From assembly GCA_016187745.1 (NCBI GenBank), contig JACPJC010000007.1:35429-99428 (forward strand): a DNA stretch of 64,000 bases, in the 5' to 3' direction. Both the position numbers and the translations under genes were made by a program. The notes beneath the pieces are model-generated. The model was given only the letters and a program-made list of their open reading frames with translations. It did not search any database and was not told the origin of the DNA. This DNA is from Candidatus Iainarchaeum sp. (GTDB lineage: Archaea; Iainarchaeota; Iainarchaeia; Iainarchaeales; JAXPJC01). This document shows, one piece after another, positions 39,001 through 46,382 of this stretch (its first letter is position 1; the number at the start of each line of letters is the position of its first letter).

Positions 39001-40559
39001 TCACAAGGGATGCGATAGAAAAAATCGGGAAAGGCATTGACAAGCTTGCCGGCGCTTCTACAGATTCGGACATAATACAGGCAAGCCTCACAACCTTCGG
39101 GCAGAGCTCAGGGCAATTGCGCGGAAAACAGCTGTTTTATTTCTGGTGCCAGCCGGGGTGCGAGCTGCACAAGTCAGAGTATCCAACGGAAGGGAGGATG
39201 GTTGTTTCCGATGAGAACGGGAGCAGCGCCGAGTTTGACTACGAGAGCGGCATATTGAGCATAAACGGCAGGCCTGTAATTACAAACCCCGATTCCGTAA
39301 GGCTTTCCTACACTGATACGAGGATTCCCGCAATTGTAATTCCCAATGCGATAACCCACATTTCGCTGCCTGATTCAAATGCGCTGGTATTTGAAATTAC
39401 CGCAAAGGGGGAAGCCTTTGTAAGGGACAAGCAGGTATTGGAGTGCATAAAATCAGGGGTAAAGGAGCAGAGCGGATTGGAGCTTAATTCTGACGAGCTC
39501 AGCGAGGCATTTGGGAATGTTGAGATGGTTGTTACTGATTCGCATCCCGGGGTGAAGCCATTGCAGGACAGGATTGTTGCCGAGGGAACCCCGAGAAAAA
39601 TCGCCGAAGGCGCAGATGCAAGAATAAACATATTCGCGAACAAGGAAGTGCAGCTTTCAAAATCAAATGATGCCGATCCGGAAATAGGGAAGCTGAAATC
39701 CATACAGTTCAAGAACGGCTCAATTGTTTACAATCCTGAAAAGGATGAGCTGCTCGTACTGTTGAGGCATCATGAGAATGCAATACTGCAGCAGAACGAT
39801 GTCGCAAACCTCAATGCAAAGCTTACGGATACGACAAACCCGATTACGAATTGCACGGAGCCGGCGATAGATTTGAGCGTTGCAGTAAACGGCGCTTCAG
39901 ATTCAGCAGTCCAGGGCAGCAAGGAAGAGCAGTTCAACAAGGCCCTGCAGCATTACGGCCCATACCAGGTGTTTGAAACGGATACAAAAAGGTTTGTGAT
40001 TTATTCAAAGCTTGATGGCGGGGCATGCAAGGACTATTTCAAGGTAATAGACAAGGACACGGGGGAGGTTCTTGTTGATTCGCCAATAAAGGAGATTGTC
40101 CAAACGCCCGATGGCAAGATAAAAATCATTACAGAAGACGGGAAGGCGCACGAGCTTGAATTCTCCTCCGACAACGGAAGGCCAATACTCACATACAACG
40201 GCACTCCTGAGAATTTGAGATATGCGCAGGGAAGGAACGGCGCATTCTGGTATGACCCTGAGAAGGGATTATGGTATGCGGAGAACGGCCAGCTATTGCC
40301 TTTGTTGGAGGCTTTCAGGCAGCAGGGCATTTCAACCCAGGCAAGGCCTGATGGAAGCGTTTCTTCCACTCCGGGAGGCAATTTCATGAATGTAAACCTG
40401 GGCGAGCAGCAGGGCTTGGGATTCAACCTTCCAAGCCTGCCCGAGAATGCGCTTTATCTGTTCATGTTTGTTTCCGCAATGGTTGCAGTGTTTGTAGTAA
40501 TAAGAATAAGAAAATCAACAACGCTTGTGCATAAAAAATTTACTGCAAGGCGGCCTTGA
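36054..40559 (+). CDS. Large (1501 aa) secreted/membrane-anchored orphan protein
   Basis: N-terminal hydrophobic signal (ALQIALHFLIIFLLIGMNFSFAFSQ) and C-terminal TM (ALYLFMFVSAMVAVFVVIRIRKS); no recognised family. Confidence 0.85.
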   Translation: MIIMGKNKERLENALQIALHFLIIFLLIGMNFSFAFSQSPGTDAEKEVKSESFSCNTAKISPEEIEKFKNEVFVKGFDGNAISSGTPANSDRDALDSNRIILTSEDSNTAVKAEIPSEKISPFEVSHLLGDYGKGAFAIGLVLDDSLRTGRCKNFETCPLTGSNLKLRNSGTGFIEETKSIFSDLLDGNKYRIEALTEEDKKLIDAQLYLDENKFDAKTLKRIESVIIPNSILADSFTAKMETNCRNSGCFINSYSLFDKYFNAWFSLDMVVSSFAPTLFSNARKMMGWGARRGWPWHMNELGFYKKFKEAFYSTDSLTGKANLVKMDTDIQKYGLGVVFEDLVDSSKGYRLIRSGPFADWLYSSLESGSLSKLKTPQQRAALVRVIKRINNYGQAINYKNKELQDVMNKAIKQFGPDSQQAMQARLSLSQYLAKVGVEMDDKLHLDLPEFWMRYGSTNLYPYSFMNTLTGETHSITSQARYMRQNVLAPFYEQYDGAVDEFYKIGNRWKPKASCPKCIFETNGAGDLKLYIPSPQDYFGRVDVDKLETLLSSGIIDLTVKIPAKEQYIMVNSANLKLIKEYGAPQVEVYRVGKVVDSGKVLTPEMLAGTMTDNYFPTRVSKVYGNTTIMLNTLLEQGWETRRYASLLDKIMAEESELIKAYFSFPKGAAKWTALPYVYWAGKRGFGSENFSAYQLPTSWRSIEFRPAEGEIYNDAFIDFFANEGSDQGDLFIRVINNLPWKMVLNAAVENFAPLKNMYDKLTKGELRNEVENLALYMSAPEECEDCTFTLKSTNLRDFSPFFFSNRELKSYLLEDIESDKAKKIGQTLISFAHHTNMEGSNESGGNKEGMIDLLAARKDGKTCAQKIADLHIAGLPLGRAIPKGLQGPEIGAILAISESIGYFTFMWSGILGSVVQQVVITPQLHECVDDEQGYYTHYFAPAKSEAADKKNATELSTQNVSNMIKENADKFLSSFQGDENSLTRDAIEKIGKGIDKLAGASTDSDIIQASLTTFGQSSGQLRGKQLFYFWCQPGCELHKSEYPTEGRMVVSDENGSSAEFDYESGILSINGRPVITNPDSVRLSYTDTRIPAIVIPNAITHISLPDSNALVFEITAKGEAFVRDKQVLECIKSGVKEQSGLELNSDELSEAFGNVEMVVTDSHPGVKPLQDRIVAEGTPRKIAEGADARINIFANKEVQLSKSNDADPEIGKLKSIQFKNGSIVYNPEKDELLVLLRHHENAILQQNDVANLNAKLTDTTNPITNCTEPAIDLSVAVNGASDSAVQGSKEEQFNKALQHYGPYQVFETDTKRFVIYSKLDGGACKDYFKVIDKDTGEVLVDSPIKEIVQTPDGKIKIITEDGKAHELEFSSDNGRPILTYNGTPENLRYAQGRNGAFWYDPEKGLWYAENGQLLPLLEAFRQQGISTQARPDGSVSSTPGGNFMNVNLGEQQGLGFNLPSLPENALYLFMFVSAMVAVFVVIRIRKSTTLVHKKFTARRP

Positions 40560-41133
40560 ATTTCTTGTTGAAATCGCTCTGCCTTGCAGCAAGCTCCTTT
40601 TTAAGGGAGTCTATCAATTTCTGCATGTCCTGGGGATTTTTGGGCTTTTCAAACAGCTTTTTAGAAGTGAACCAGGTATGAGGCCAGCCCCCTCCCCCGC
40701 TTTTCTTAATGTCGCCTATAAGCTTCTTGACATTCTTCCATATCCACTTCGGGGGCTTTCCCCCATATTTTTTTTCGAGCTCGGCCTTTGCCTTTTCCAA
40801 ATGCTCAATGCTTGCCTTAAGCGCATTTATTTCCCCCTTGTACTGCTTGTGCATTGCCCAGTTCAGTTCCATTGCCTCGCGCGCAAGCCTAAAATCCCTG
40901 TAAGCCTGCGGATGGCCTTCCTGCGGCGCCTTAATCCATTTTTTGCCAAATGCGTCTGCAATGGCTGCATCTTCAGGATTTTCCATCCACTTCTTCATTA
41001 GCCTGTTTATTTCATCAACATGCTTATTTTCCGCTTCAATCCCGAACCTGCGCTGCTCCGCGGAAAGCCCCGCAAAAGGCCTGAAATCGCCCGGAAGCGC
41101 TGTCGGGAATTTTTTCTTTGTCGGCTTCGGCAT
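40540..41133 (-). CDS. Hypothetical helical/coiled-coil protein
   Basis: 197 aa, charged helical composition; 20-nt convergent overlap with 36054-40559. Confidence 0.6.
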   Translation of the reverse strand: MPKPTKKKFPTALPGDFRPFAGLSAEQRRFGIEAENKHVDEINRLMKKWMENPEDAAIADAFGKKWIKAPQEGHPQAYRDFRLAREAMELNWAMHKQYKGEINALKASIEHLEKAKAELEKKYGGKPPKWIWKNVKKLIGDIKKSGGGGWPHTWFTSKKLFEKPKNPQDMQKLIDSLKKELAARQSDFNKKFKAALQ

Positions 41134-41146
41134 TTCTTATGCTCCG

Positions 41147-41893
41147 TTAAGTATACATTGGCGCCTTGCCCTCAAACTTCTGCACGGTTTCATGTGTTTT
41201 TTTCATGTTATCCAGATGTTCAAGCAGCTCTTTTTCAGTTTCCTTTGCCTCCTTCATGAGGGGGTCAACGCTGATGTCCAGCCCGATTATTTCATTGAGC
41301 TTTTTGAGCAGCTGCGCCGCGCCCTTGTAATCCGCCTGCAGCTGCGCATTCCCGAGTATTGAAAACGCCTCTATATTGCTGTCCTTGAGATTCAGAAGAA
41401 TAAGGGCTGTTACGCCTGTTGTAATCCCATCCTGTATTGTTTCAATGCCATGGCGCTTCAGAATTTCCTTTGATTTCAGGTTTGCAGCAATGCCATATAT
41501 TTTTTCCTTGCTCTCGGAACCCTCAAGCGAAATTCCCGCAAGAGATATCACTCTCCTGATGCGCTTTTCCGCAATCCAATCAACAATCCCCCTTGCAAGC
41601 TTTTCTGTAACGTTCCTGGGGATTATCTGCTCGGAAAGCAATACTACCAGCTTCTGCTTGCTGTTTGCGTAAATGCGCGAGGGATGCACTGGAAGTCCGG
41701 CATGAATCCTTATTATGGGCGCGAAAACATCCATGCCAATATAGCCGATTTCCTCAAAGCCAAGCTTCTCAACAAGGTATTTCGCCCCTATCGTTCCAAC
41801 GAGCCCCATTCCGGGAAATCCCTCAATAAGGGTGTAATTGCGCAAATCCCTTTCAGCGGTCTCAACAAAAGTTATTTCGGAATCTTTCTTCAT
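41147..41893 (-). CDS. PAC2-family proteasome-assembly-chaperone-like protein
   Basis: TLIEGFPGMGLVGTIGAKYLVEKLGFEEIGYI...RIYANSKQKLVVLLSEQIIP. Confidence 0.85.
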   Translation of the reverse strand: MKKDSEITFVETAERDLRNYTLIEGFPGMGLVGTIGAKYLVEKLGFEEIGYIGMDVFAPIIRIHAGLPVHPSRIYANSKQKLVVLLSEQIIPRNVTEKLARGIVDWIAEKRIRRVISLAGISLEGSESKEKIYGIAANLKSKEILKRHGIETIQDGITTGVTALILLNLKDSNIEAFSILGNAQLQADYKGAAQLLKKLNEIIGLDISVDPLMKEAKETEKELLEHLDNMKKTHETVQKFEGKAPMYT

Positions 41894-42016
41894 GCTTGAA
41901 TAATAGAACGCATAACAGATTTAAATATCTTACTGGGGGCTGCATTCTTTCAATAATGCCGCAGATTTGCACTTAATAGTATGCCATTAAATAGCTTTTG
42001 CATGCTGTTGTTTATG

Positions 42017-42307
42017 ATGCATATGCAAAAAGCAAAGGCAACCACGATGAGCTTTTCCGCGGAGCCGGAATTTGTGAGGATGATTGGCAGGGTAATTTCA
42101 AAGACCGGGGCATACCACTCAAAAAGCGAATTCCTGAGGGATGCGGCAAGGCAGAGGGCAATACAGCTCATGGGGCTTGAGGATGAGCTGAAGCGCGTTC
42201 ATGAAGTGACAAAAGAGCTGAGGAAGAAAGTGAAGTTTGTCAGGGAGCTGACGCCTGAGGATAAAGACGAAATTGCAGAAAAATACCTCAAACAAATTGG
42301 CCGATAA
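42017..42307 (+). CDS. Ribbon-helix-helix (CopG-like) protein
   Basis: TTMSFSAEPEFVRMIGRVISKTGAYHSKSEFLRDAARQRAI; TATA-like cattaaatag about 25 nt before this start. ORF track starts at 41981. Confidence 0.65.
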   Translation: MHMQKAKATTMSFSAEPEFVRMIGRVISKTGAYHSKSEFLRDAARQRAIQLMGLEDELKRVHEVTKELRKKVKFVRELTPEDKDEIAEKYLKQIGR

Positions 42308-42737
42308 ATTCACTTGGTGTCATGCACCTCATAATATTGCCCGCTTTTTCGAAATCCTTTACATTCCACGTAAGTATGAAGTCGCAATTGCATTGCTTGG
42401 CAATTGTGGCATGTAATGAATCCGTGTAATGGAGGCCTGTCTCCTTTGTTGTATCAAATGCCTCTTCCAGCCATGCCAATTGCGGTTCATTTACCTCTTC
42501 AATGTAAATTACGTTCTTATATAGTATTTCAGAGGCGGATTCCCTGTCCAAGCCGCATGCCTTCCTGATTTCATCAAAAAACAAATAGGAAACAACAACT
42601 TTTATTCCGGCACTATTGCATATTGACAAGGCGGCTTCTGCGTCCCTGAAAAGCATTCTGAAATTCCCGTCAATCTCCTCCCTGACTAAAGAAACAAAAA
42701 CATTGGAATCAAGATATATTTTCTTTATTTTCGGCAT
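42288..42737 (-). CDS. PIN-domain protein (VapC-like)
   Basis: MPKIKKIYLDSNVFVSLV, LFFDEIRKA, LHYTDSLHATIAKQCNCDFILTWNVKDF. Confidence 0.8.
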   Translation of the reverse strand: MPKIKKIYLDSNVFVSLVREEIDGNFRMLFRDAEAALSICNSAGIKVVVSYLFFDEIRKACGLDRESASEILYKNVIYIEEVNEPQLAWLEEAFDTTKETGLHYTDSLHATIAKQCNCDFILTWNVKDFEKAGNIMRCMTPSEFIGQFV

Positions 42738-43652
42738 TTACAGCACCTGCGCAATCATGTAGACTGCGAAGCTCAGCGGCATCATGATGCACGCGTAAAT
42801 AACAGCCTTCTTGATGTTGTTTTCCATGTTCGCTATGAAGAAGCTTGCGAGGAGCGCATATTCCGCAATATACAGCTGGTTTGCAAGCATTGCCGCACTG
42901 AGAAGCGCCCTTCTCTCCATTGCACCCATTCCTATCTGCAGGAAGTCCGCCTGCACAAAATCAAGCTTTATGACCAGCCCCACAAGCAGCCCAAGCACTA
43001 AAGGGACTATAATGCCTCCGGCAAGAATCAGGGTATATTTTTCAATGGTCATTGTGGCTATGCGCTCCCTTATTATCCCGCGCGTTTCCAGCATGTCCTC
43101 CGCAGCTTCCCTGAATATTTTTGACATTTTTGCGCCGGAATTATATCCCTGTATTATCAGCTCCAGTGCGCGGGAGAGTGTTTTTGACTTGTTCCTGAAG
43201 GACATGTTCTTGAGCGCGGTTTCAACGCTTGCGCCCTTTCTTATTTCCGCCAGCGCCTTTCTGAATTCCCCGGAAAGCGCGCCGTAATCCGCATTTGAGA
43301 GATACTCAATTATTTTTATTGCTTCAGCGCTTTCGGGGAAAATGCTTGCCTGCAGCAGGAGGTCAGGAACCGCGCCTTCAATGGAGCGCCTGCGCATTTC
43401 AAACTTATATAGCAGCAGGAAATATCTGCCGAATGCAAAGAGGAGCGCGGATGCAAGCGCTGCGGAAAGGGCATAAAAGGCGCTCTGGGAGAGATAGAAT
43501 GCAAGCGCAGAGGCGAATGCGGAAAGCGCAATCGCGCACACCAGGATTCCCCTGAGGAATTCCCCCGCATTCCCTTTTGCATTTGTCTGCCTCAGCATAA
43601 GCCCAATTTTATCCGGGAAATTCCCGCCCGGCAATGCGCCCTTCCCTTTCAT
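42738..43652 (-). CDS. TadC/GspF-like membrane protein, system 2
   Basis: PDLLLQASIFPESAEAIKIIEYLSNADYGALSGEFRKALAEIRKGASVETALKNM plus TM helices. Confidence 0.85.
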   Translation of the reverse strand: MKGKGALPGGNFPDKIGLMLRQTNAKGNAGEFLRGILVCAIALSAFASALAFYLSQSAFYALSAALASALLFAFGRYFLLLYKFEMRRRSIEGAVPDLLLQASIFPESAEAIKIIEYLSNADYGALSGEFRKALAEIRKGASVETALKNMSFRNKSKTLSRALELIIQGYNSGAKMSKIFREAAEDMLETRGIIRERIATMTIEKYTLILAGGIIVPLVLGLLVGLVIKLDFVQADFLQIGMGAMERRALLSAAMLANQLYIAEYALLASFFIANMENNIKKAVIYACIMMPLSFAVYMIAQVL

Positions 43653-44405
43653 TCAGTTCCCCTTCAGGAATTCTGGCGTCCTTGCCCTTATGTAAAGCAA
43701 AACAGCAAAATCAAGCGCAGGAAACAGCAGCGCAACTATCAATAGTATTTGCAGCGCGCTCAGCTCCAATGCAAGGAAGGCGCTCCCCACGATTATGAAT
43801 GCCTGGAAAAGCGCCGGCACAATGGCGGAAACAGCAATGAACATCAGTGAAAAAACAACAAGCTTGTTGCTGAACTCCTTAGATTCGGAATGCTGCCTGA
43901 GGAGCATTTCATGAGCAAGCCTTTTCAGCGGGGAGGAACTTCTCTTCCCAGAGCCCTGCTCATATGCCGCAACAATCTGGGTTATTGCCCTCTTCACATC
44001 AAGCGAATTTGCCCTTTCCGAAAAGCCGAACAGCGCTTCCTGCACGGAAGAGCCGGAATCCCTTATTTCAGAGACGATTTTCCTGAATTCCATTGACACA
44101 AGGCCGTAATCCTGCCCTGCGATGTTCCCAAGCGCTGTTTCGAACTGCACATCCATTTCAGTTTCTACCGCAAGGGAAAGAAGGGCAAAAGGCATATCCT
44201 TCTCAATCAGCAGTGCGTATTTCCTTTTTTTTAGCTTCGGGTAATATTGCAGTGCGGAATAAGCAAGCGCAAAAACAAGGATTGCGGGAACTAGCGAAAG
44301 CGCAATCTCCTCAAGCAGGAGCGCTGAGGCAAACCATGCGCACAGCGCTGCAATTGCGGAATGCCTGAAATTCCTATCCTGAAGAATTTTTCCATTGTTT
44401 CTCAT
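43653..44405 (-). CDS. TadB/GspF-like membrane protein, system 2
   Basis: MPFALLSLAVETEMDVQFETALGNIAGQDYGLVSMEFRKIVSEIRDSGSSVQEALFGF plus TM helices; adjacent to TadC-like and ATPase genes. Confidence 0.85.
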   Translation of the reverse strand: MRNNGKILQDRNFRHSAIAALCAWFASALLLEEIALSLVPAILVFALAYSALQYYPKLKKRKYALLIEKDMPFALLSLAVETEMDVQFETALGNIAGQDYGLVSMEFRKIVSEIRDSGSSVQEALFGFSERANSLDVKRAITQIVAAYEQGSGKRSSSPLKRLAHEMLLRQHSESKEFSNKLVVFSLMFIAVSAIVPALFQAFIIVGSAFLALELSALQILLIVALLFPALDFAVLLYIRARTPEFLKGN

Positions 44406-46119
44406 TGCGTTTCATCTCCATGGTGAAATCGGAATTGCTGAACCCATGGCATTTCATTATTTTTCCCAGAACTCTTGCGCTTTTGTTCCTTGCAACCAGG
44501 CGGCCTTTTTTGTAGTCATATTCATAAAGAACATTCAGACCTGCCGAATTCCCCTTCCCCTGCACTTCCGCAATCTCGGTTATGCGCCTTATCTCCCTGT
44601 GCCCTGAATTTTTTCCGATTACGTTCCAGCGCCTCTGCACCAGAACCAAATCTATTGAGCAAAGGTCAATATCATCAATGCCAAGGCTTTTCAGCCTTAT
44701 AAGCGCCTCATTTGCTGACTGCGCATGGAAGGTTGCATAGCTCCCCTTCCCCTGCCCTGCAAGAAGCGTGTCAATAAACGCCTTTGCCTCCTCGGAATTC
44801 CTTATTTCCCCCACTATTACCCTATCAGGGCGCATGCGCAATGTGTCAACAATCAGCTCCGGCATCCTTATCTGCAGGCCATCAGCAACATTCAGCCTGA
44901 CAACATGCCTGTGCCGCAGATTTATTTCAGGCGTTTCCTCAGTCACTATTATGCGCTCGCTCTCCGGGATGAAATTGAAAAGCGCGTTCAATGTAGATGT
45001 TTTTCCGGAGCCCGTATTGCCGCATATCAGCATGGAACAATCAGTCTGCAATGCAAACTGGAGGAAGGCAAGCGCATTTGCGGAAATTGTTCCAGTATCA
45101 AGCAAATCCTTCGGGGTAAATGGAACTTCCCGGAATTTCCTTATTGTAAGGCTTGGCCCCGAAACTGAAACAGGGGAAATTGTGGCGCATATCCTCTCCC
45201 CGGAAGGAAGCGCGGCATTCAGCTTGGGGGTCTGCATGCTGAGGCGCCTTCCAATTGCACGCGACATCCTGTTCACGAGGTTCTTTAGCGTTGTTTCGTC
45301 GCAGAAATAGAAATTCGTCCTCAGCCAGCCCAATTTCCTCTCATAAACATAAACCGGCTTGTTTTTTCCCAGCCCAATAACCGCAATCTCCTCAAGGTTT
45401 CCATTGCCCAGCAGTTCAGAAATTGCCCCAAATCCGAATACAAGCAGTTCCAGAATCTTCAGCAAATAATTATGCTGCGCTCCCTCAAGCTCAAGGAAAT
45501 TCCTATGGCAATAGCGCCTCAGGCTTTCCTCAAGCGCGCGCGGCTCTGCCTCCTCATTTTTCTCCTGGAATTCAGAAAGCACAGAGCTGAGAAGCAGCGC
45601 CTCCTGCCTTGTAAGCTCGGGGATTCCTTGAATGCAGTAAATAAGCCCTTCCGTTGTTTCAATTATCTCATAATTCGCGCCATGTGCAATGGATTTTCTT
45701 TTATCCGCATCTGCAATTTTATATATGCGCCAGCCCAGGATTTTCTCAATTTCATCAATTTCAGACTCTGATTTGCACATCTTCAATGCCCTTTTACCGC
45801 ATGCGGAAATGCAGGGCATTTTGAAATCATTCAGGGCGCACAGGTCGCACTTAACGGCCTTTCCATCAACAACAGAAATCGCGCCGTAGTTGCAGGCATC
45901 CGCGCATGCGCCGCAGCCGTTGCATTTGCCCCCTGCATCAACAGCCAATATCCCCTGTGAAACCTCATATATTGCGTTTCTCCTGCAGGCAAGAAGGCAT
46001 TTTGCCTTCTCAGGGGCGCAATGCCTGCATTTTAGGAGCGCAATCCCGCTCAATTTGTGCCTGCAAACAGCCAGGCATTTCCCGCAGGAATCGCACGCAT
46101 CAGAAACAACAAGCTCCAA
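44374..46119 (-). CDS. Secretion ATPase (GspE/TadA/CpaF-like) with N-terminal four-cluster polyferredoxin domain, system 2
   Basis: TTG start. N-term: CX2CX2CX3C, CX2CX6CX3C, CX2CX2CX3C, CX2CX8CX3C. C-term: Walker A ICGNTGSGKTSTLNAL, IVGEIRNSEEAKAFIDTLLAGQGKGSYATFHAQSANEALIRL. One continuous frame. Confidence 0.92.
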   Translation of the reverse strand: MELVVSDACDSCGKCLAVCRHKLSGIALLKCRHCAPEKAKCLLACRRNAIYEVSQGILAVDAGGKCNGCGACADACNYGAISVVDGKAVKCDLCALNDFKMPCISACGKRALKMCKSESEIDEIEKILGWRIYKIADADKRKSIAHGANYEIIETTEGLIYCIQGIPELTRQEALLLSSVLSEFQEKNEEAEPRALEESLRRYCHRNFLELEGAQHNYLLKILELLVFGFGAISELLGNGNLEEIAVIGLGKNKPVYVYERKLGWLRTNFYFCDETTLKNLVNRMSRAIGRRLSMQTPKLNAALPSGERICATISPVSVSGPSLTIRKFREVPFTPKDLLDTGTISANALAFLQFALQTDCSMLICGNTGSGKTSTLNALFNFIPESERIIVTEETPEINLRHRHVVRLNVADGLQIRMPELIVDTLRMRPDRVIVGEIRNSEEAKAFIDTLLAGQGKGSYATFHAQSANEALIRLKSLGIDDIDLCSIDLVLVQRRWNVIGKNSGHREIRRITEIAEVQGKGNSAGLNVLYEYDYKKGRLVARNKSARVLGKIMKCHGFSNSDFTMEMKRNEKQWKNSSG

Positions 46120-46133
46120 AACTCACACCCCTC

Positions 46134-46157
46134 TATATACGTCTATTGACGTATATA
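46134..46157. promoter_or_regulatory. 24-bp perfect palindrome in the promoter of the Fe-S ATPase operon
   Basis: TATATACGTC-tatt-GACGTATATA; TATA-like tatatata on the minus strand lies about 30 nt before the start at 46119. Confidence 0.65.
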
Positions 46158-46193
46158 TAGGAGCACAAGAATTAATAAACCTATGCACCAATC

Positions 46194-46218
46194 CTTTCTT
46201 TTTTAGGAAAAAAGAAAG
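46194..46218. repeat. Perfect hairpin, 11-bp stem and 3-nt loop
   Basis: CTTTCTTTTTT-agg-AAAAAAGAAAG. Confidence 0.75.
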
Positions 46219-46226
46219 TCTAGGTT

Positions 46227-46274
46227 AAAACATTAAGCACACAAAGTTTGCAAGCTAGGCGTGCTTAATGTTTT
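46227..46274. repeat. Perfect inverted repeat, 14-bp arms and 20-nt loop
   Basis: AAAACATTAAGCAC ... GTGCTTAATGTTTT. Confidence 0.8.
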
Positions 46275-46382
46275 ATTACCCAAAGAAAAAATAACTTTGA
46301 GGCATCCCAAAAGAAAATAAGTTTCAGGGGAAACTAAAAATAGGGATAGTGTGCTGAAAATAAAAAGAAAGAGAAGGGGTTT

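Noticed and set aside
43295-43555. + strand ORFs opposite the TadB/TadC-like genes
   Set aside because: Shadow ORFs of the GC-rich minus-strand coding frames.
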